A stretch of DNA of 64,000 nucleotides from Bailinhaonella thermotolerans (GTDB lineage: Bacteria > Actinomycetota > Actinomycetes > Streptosporangiales > Streptosporangiaceae): positions 128,863 to 192,862 of the forward strand of contig NZ_QZEY01000013.1 of assembly GCF_003594875.1 (NCBI RefSeq), in the 5' to 3' direction. The notes below the pieces were generated by a model, which made no database searches, had not been told where the DNA came from, and was given only the letters and a program-made list of their open reading frames with translations. A program made the position numbers and the translations under genes. This document shows, one piece after another, positions 62,759 to 64,000 of this stretch (position 1 is the stretch's first letter; each line of letters opens with the position of its first letter).

Positions 62759-63982
62759 CTACAGGCGGGCGACGCCGTCCTCCCGGGCCTGCGCGGCGAC
62801 GGCGGCGGTGACGGCCGGGGCGACGCGCGGGTCGAAGGGGCTGGGGATGACGTAGTCGGCCGTGACGTCGTCGCCGACCACCCCGGCCAGCGCCGTCGCC
62901 GCCGCCACCTTCATGTTCTCGGTGATCTCGCGGGCGCGGACGTCGAGGGCCCCGCGGAAGACGCCGGGGAAGGCCAGGACGTTGTTGATCTGGTTGGGGA
63001 AGTCGGAACGGCCGGTCGCGACCACGCACGCGTGGCGGCGGGCCGCCTCCGGGTGGATCTCCGGCGTCGGGTTCGACAGCGCGAAGACGATGGAGTCCCC
63101 GGCCATGGACGCGATGGCGTCCTCGGTGACGGTGCCGCCGGACAGGCCGATGAAGACGTCGGCGCCGCGCAGCGCCTCCTCGCAGGAGCCGGTGTAGCCG
63201 GTGCGGTTGGTGTCGCGGGCGAGCGCGGCCTTGACGGGGTTCAGCCCCTCGCGGCCCTCGTAGATCATGCCCTTGCTGTCGGCCACGGCGATGTCGCCGA
63301 TGCCGGCGTTGATCAGGATCCGGGTGACGGCGACGCCGGAGGCCCCGGCGCCGGCGACCACGGCCCGGAGTTCCGAGAGCTCCTTGCCGACGAGGCGGGC
63401 GGCGTTCGTGAGCGCGGCGAGGGTCACGATCGCGGTGCCGTGCTGGTCGTCGTGGAAGACCGGGATGTCGAGCAGCTCGCGCAGGCGGTCCTCGACCTCG
63501 AAGCAGCGGGGCGCGCTGATGTCCTCCAGGTTGATGCCGCCGAACGAGGGAGCGAGGCGCACGACCGTCTCCACGAGCTCGTCGACGTCGGTGCAGTCCA
63601 GGCAGATGGGTACCGACTCGACGCCGCCGAACTCCTTGAACAGCAGCGACTTGCCCTCCATGACGGGCATGGCGGCGGAGGGCCCGATGTCGCCGAGCCC
63701 GAGCACGGCGGTGCCGTCGGTCACGACGGCGACCACGTTGGAGACCCACGTGTAGTCGTGGACCAGCTCGGGGTTGTCGGCGATCGCCGTGCACACCCGC
63801 GCCACACCGGGGGTGTAGGCGAGTGCGAGGTCGTCGGCATTGCGCACGGGCACGCTCGAACGGACCTCCAGCTTTCCGCCGCGGTGCAGCGCGAAAGCGG
63901 GATCGGCGTCGAGACCGGCGTTTTCCCGCGCGGTTTCCGAATGCGATGCGGATTGGGTTTCTGGGATGGGCTGAACAGCCAC
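62759..63982 (-). CDS. NAD-dependent malic enzyme
   Basis: Oxidatively decarboxylates malate to pyruvate. A 407-residue short-type enzyme without the C-terminal phosphotransacetylase domain. N-domain: LAYTPGVARVCTAIADNP. Metal and substrate residues lie in GGINLEDISAPRCFEVED and FHDDQHGTAIVTLAAL. NAD site: AVVAGAGASGVAVTRILINAG. FALSNPTPEIHPEAARRH follows. Start GTG 63982, close to the window edge; promoter lies mostly outside. Cofactor preference (NAD versus NADP) inferred from overall similarity. Confidence 0.92.
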   Translation of the reverse strand: MAVQPIPETQSASHSETARENAGLDADPAFALHRGGKLEVRSSVPVRNADDLALAYTPGVARVCTAIADNPELVHDYTWVSNVVAVVTDGTAVLGLGDIGPSAAMPVMEGKSLLFKEFGGVESVPICLDCTDVDELVETVVRLAPSFGGINLEDISAPRCFEVEDRLRELLDIPVFHDDQHGTAIVTLAALTNAARLVGKELSELRAVVAGAGASGVAVTRILINAGIGDIAVADSKGMIYEGREGLNPVKAALARDTNRTGYTGSCEEALRGADVFIGLSGGTVTEDAIASMAGDSIVFALSNPTPEIHPEAARRHACVVATGRSDFPNQINNVLAFPGVFRGALDVRAREITENMKVAAATALAGVVGDDVTADYVIPSPFDPRVAPAVTAAVAAQAREDGVARL

Positions 63983-64000
63983 AGCGACCCCTGTGTCAGA

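Overview
The window is about 72-73% G+C, densely coded, and reads as chromosomal DNA of a filamentous or soil actinomycete. A Streptosporangiales/Thermomonosporaceae (Actinomadura-like) origin is my inference. The signs are many GTG/TTG starts, four-base ATGA/GTGA gene overlaps, a fused Kgd-type 2-oxoglutarate decarboxylase, a GlgE trehalose-glucan pathway and a KstR-type steroid regulon. I see no rRNA, tRNA, CRISPR array, transposase or prophage gene.

Region 1 (1-10.4 kb): a minus-strand glgE-treS-maltokinase operon (trehalose to maltose to maltose-1-phosphate to alpha-glucan). It is divergent from glgP, an SppA-type peptidase and a flavin-reductase-like gene. The glgE/glgP gap holds a candidate 26-residue Cys-rich micro-gene with its own promoter, ribosome site and hairpin. 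Region 2 (10.5-14.0 kb): a complete osmoprotectant (quaternary amine) ABC importer. Region 3 (14.2-16.4 kb): a 722-residue protein with a sigma-factor-like head, a very long disordered Ala/Thr/Ser-rich linker and a C-terminal membrane anchor.

Region 4 (16.4-27.8 kb) is the core metabolic island. It carries the sterol side-chain operon fadD17-fadE28(chsE1)-fadE29(chsE2)-chsH2-chsH1-ltp2, divergent from kstR, followed by fadA5, a metallo-beta-lactamase-fold hydrolase and a CYP125-like P450. Boxes matching the KstR consensus (TnnAACnnGTTnnA) lie before fadD17, kstR, fadA5 and cyp125. The regulon appears to continue at 35.6-38.9 kb, with an FMN/F420 split-barrel protein, an FdxD-like ferredoxin, a zinc alcohol dehydrogenase and an Hsd4A-like SDR. 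A weaker box may extend it to 41.4 kb.

Region 5 (28-35.6 kb): an ECF41 sigma factor with a divergent target gene, an AbiEi/DUF559-like protein, and a cassette of five unassigned sugar/methyl-transfer genes (GDP-mannose dehydratase, GT4, two methyltransferases, an alpha/alpha-toroid protein). That cassette also has a perfect KstR-like box at its divergent promoter. Region 6 (39-48 kb): an oxidoreductase, a second MBL hydrolase, a glutathionyl-hydroquinone-reductase-like protein, an MFS exporter with its ArsR-type regulator and tandem palindromic operator, a membrane sensor lacking kinase residues, and a B3/B4-domain protein.

Region 7 (48-64 kb): kgd with a clear terminator, DUF6104-PadR, a DUF2236-TetR pair with a probable operator, an MDR reductase, a PP2C/CheR/CheB signalling cluster without flagellar genes, and NAD malic enzyme. 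Four intergenic copies of a palindromic GTGATC...GATCAC element (near 24.1, 29.35, 34.9 and 47.0 kb) look like a REP/MITE-like family.
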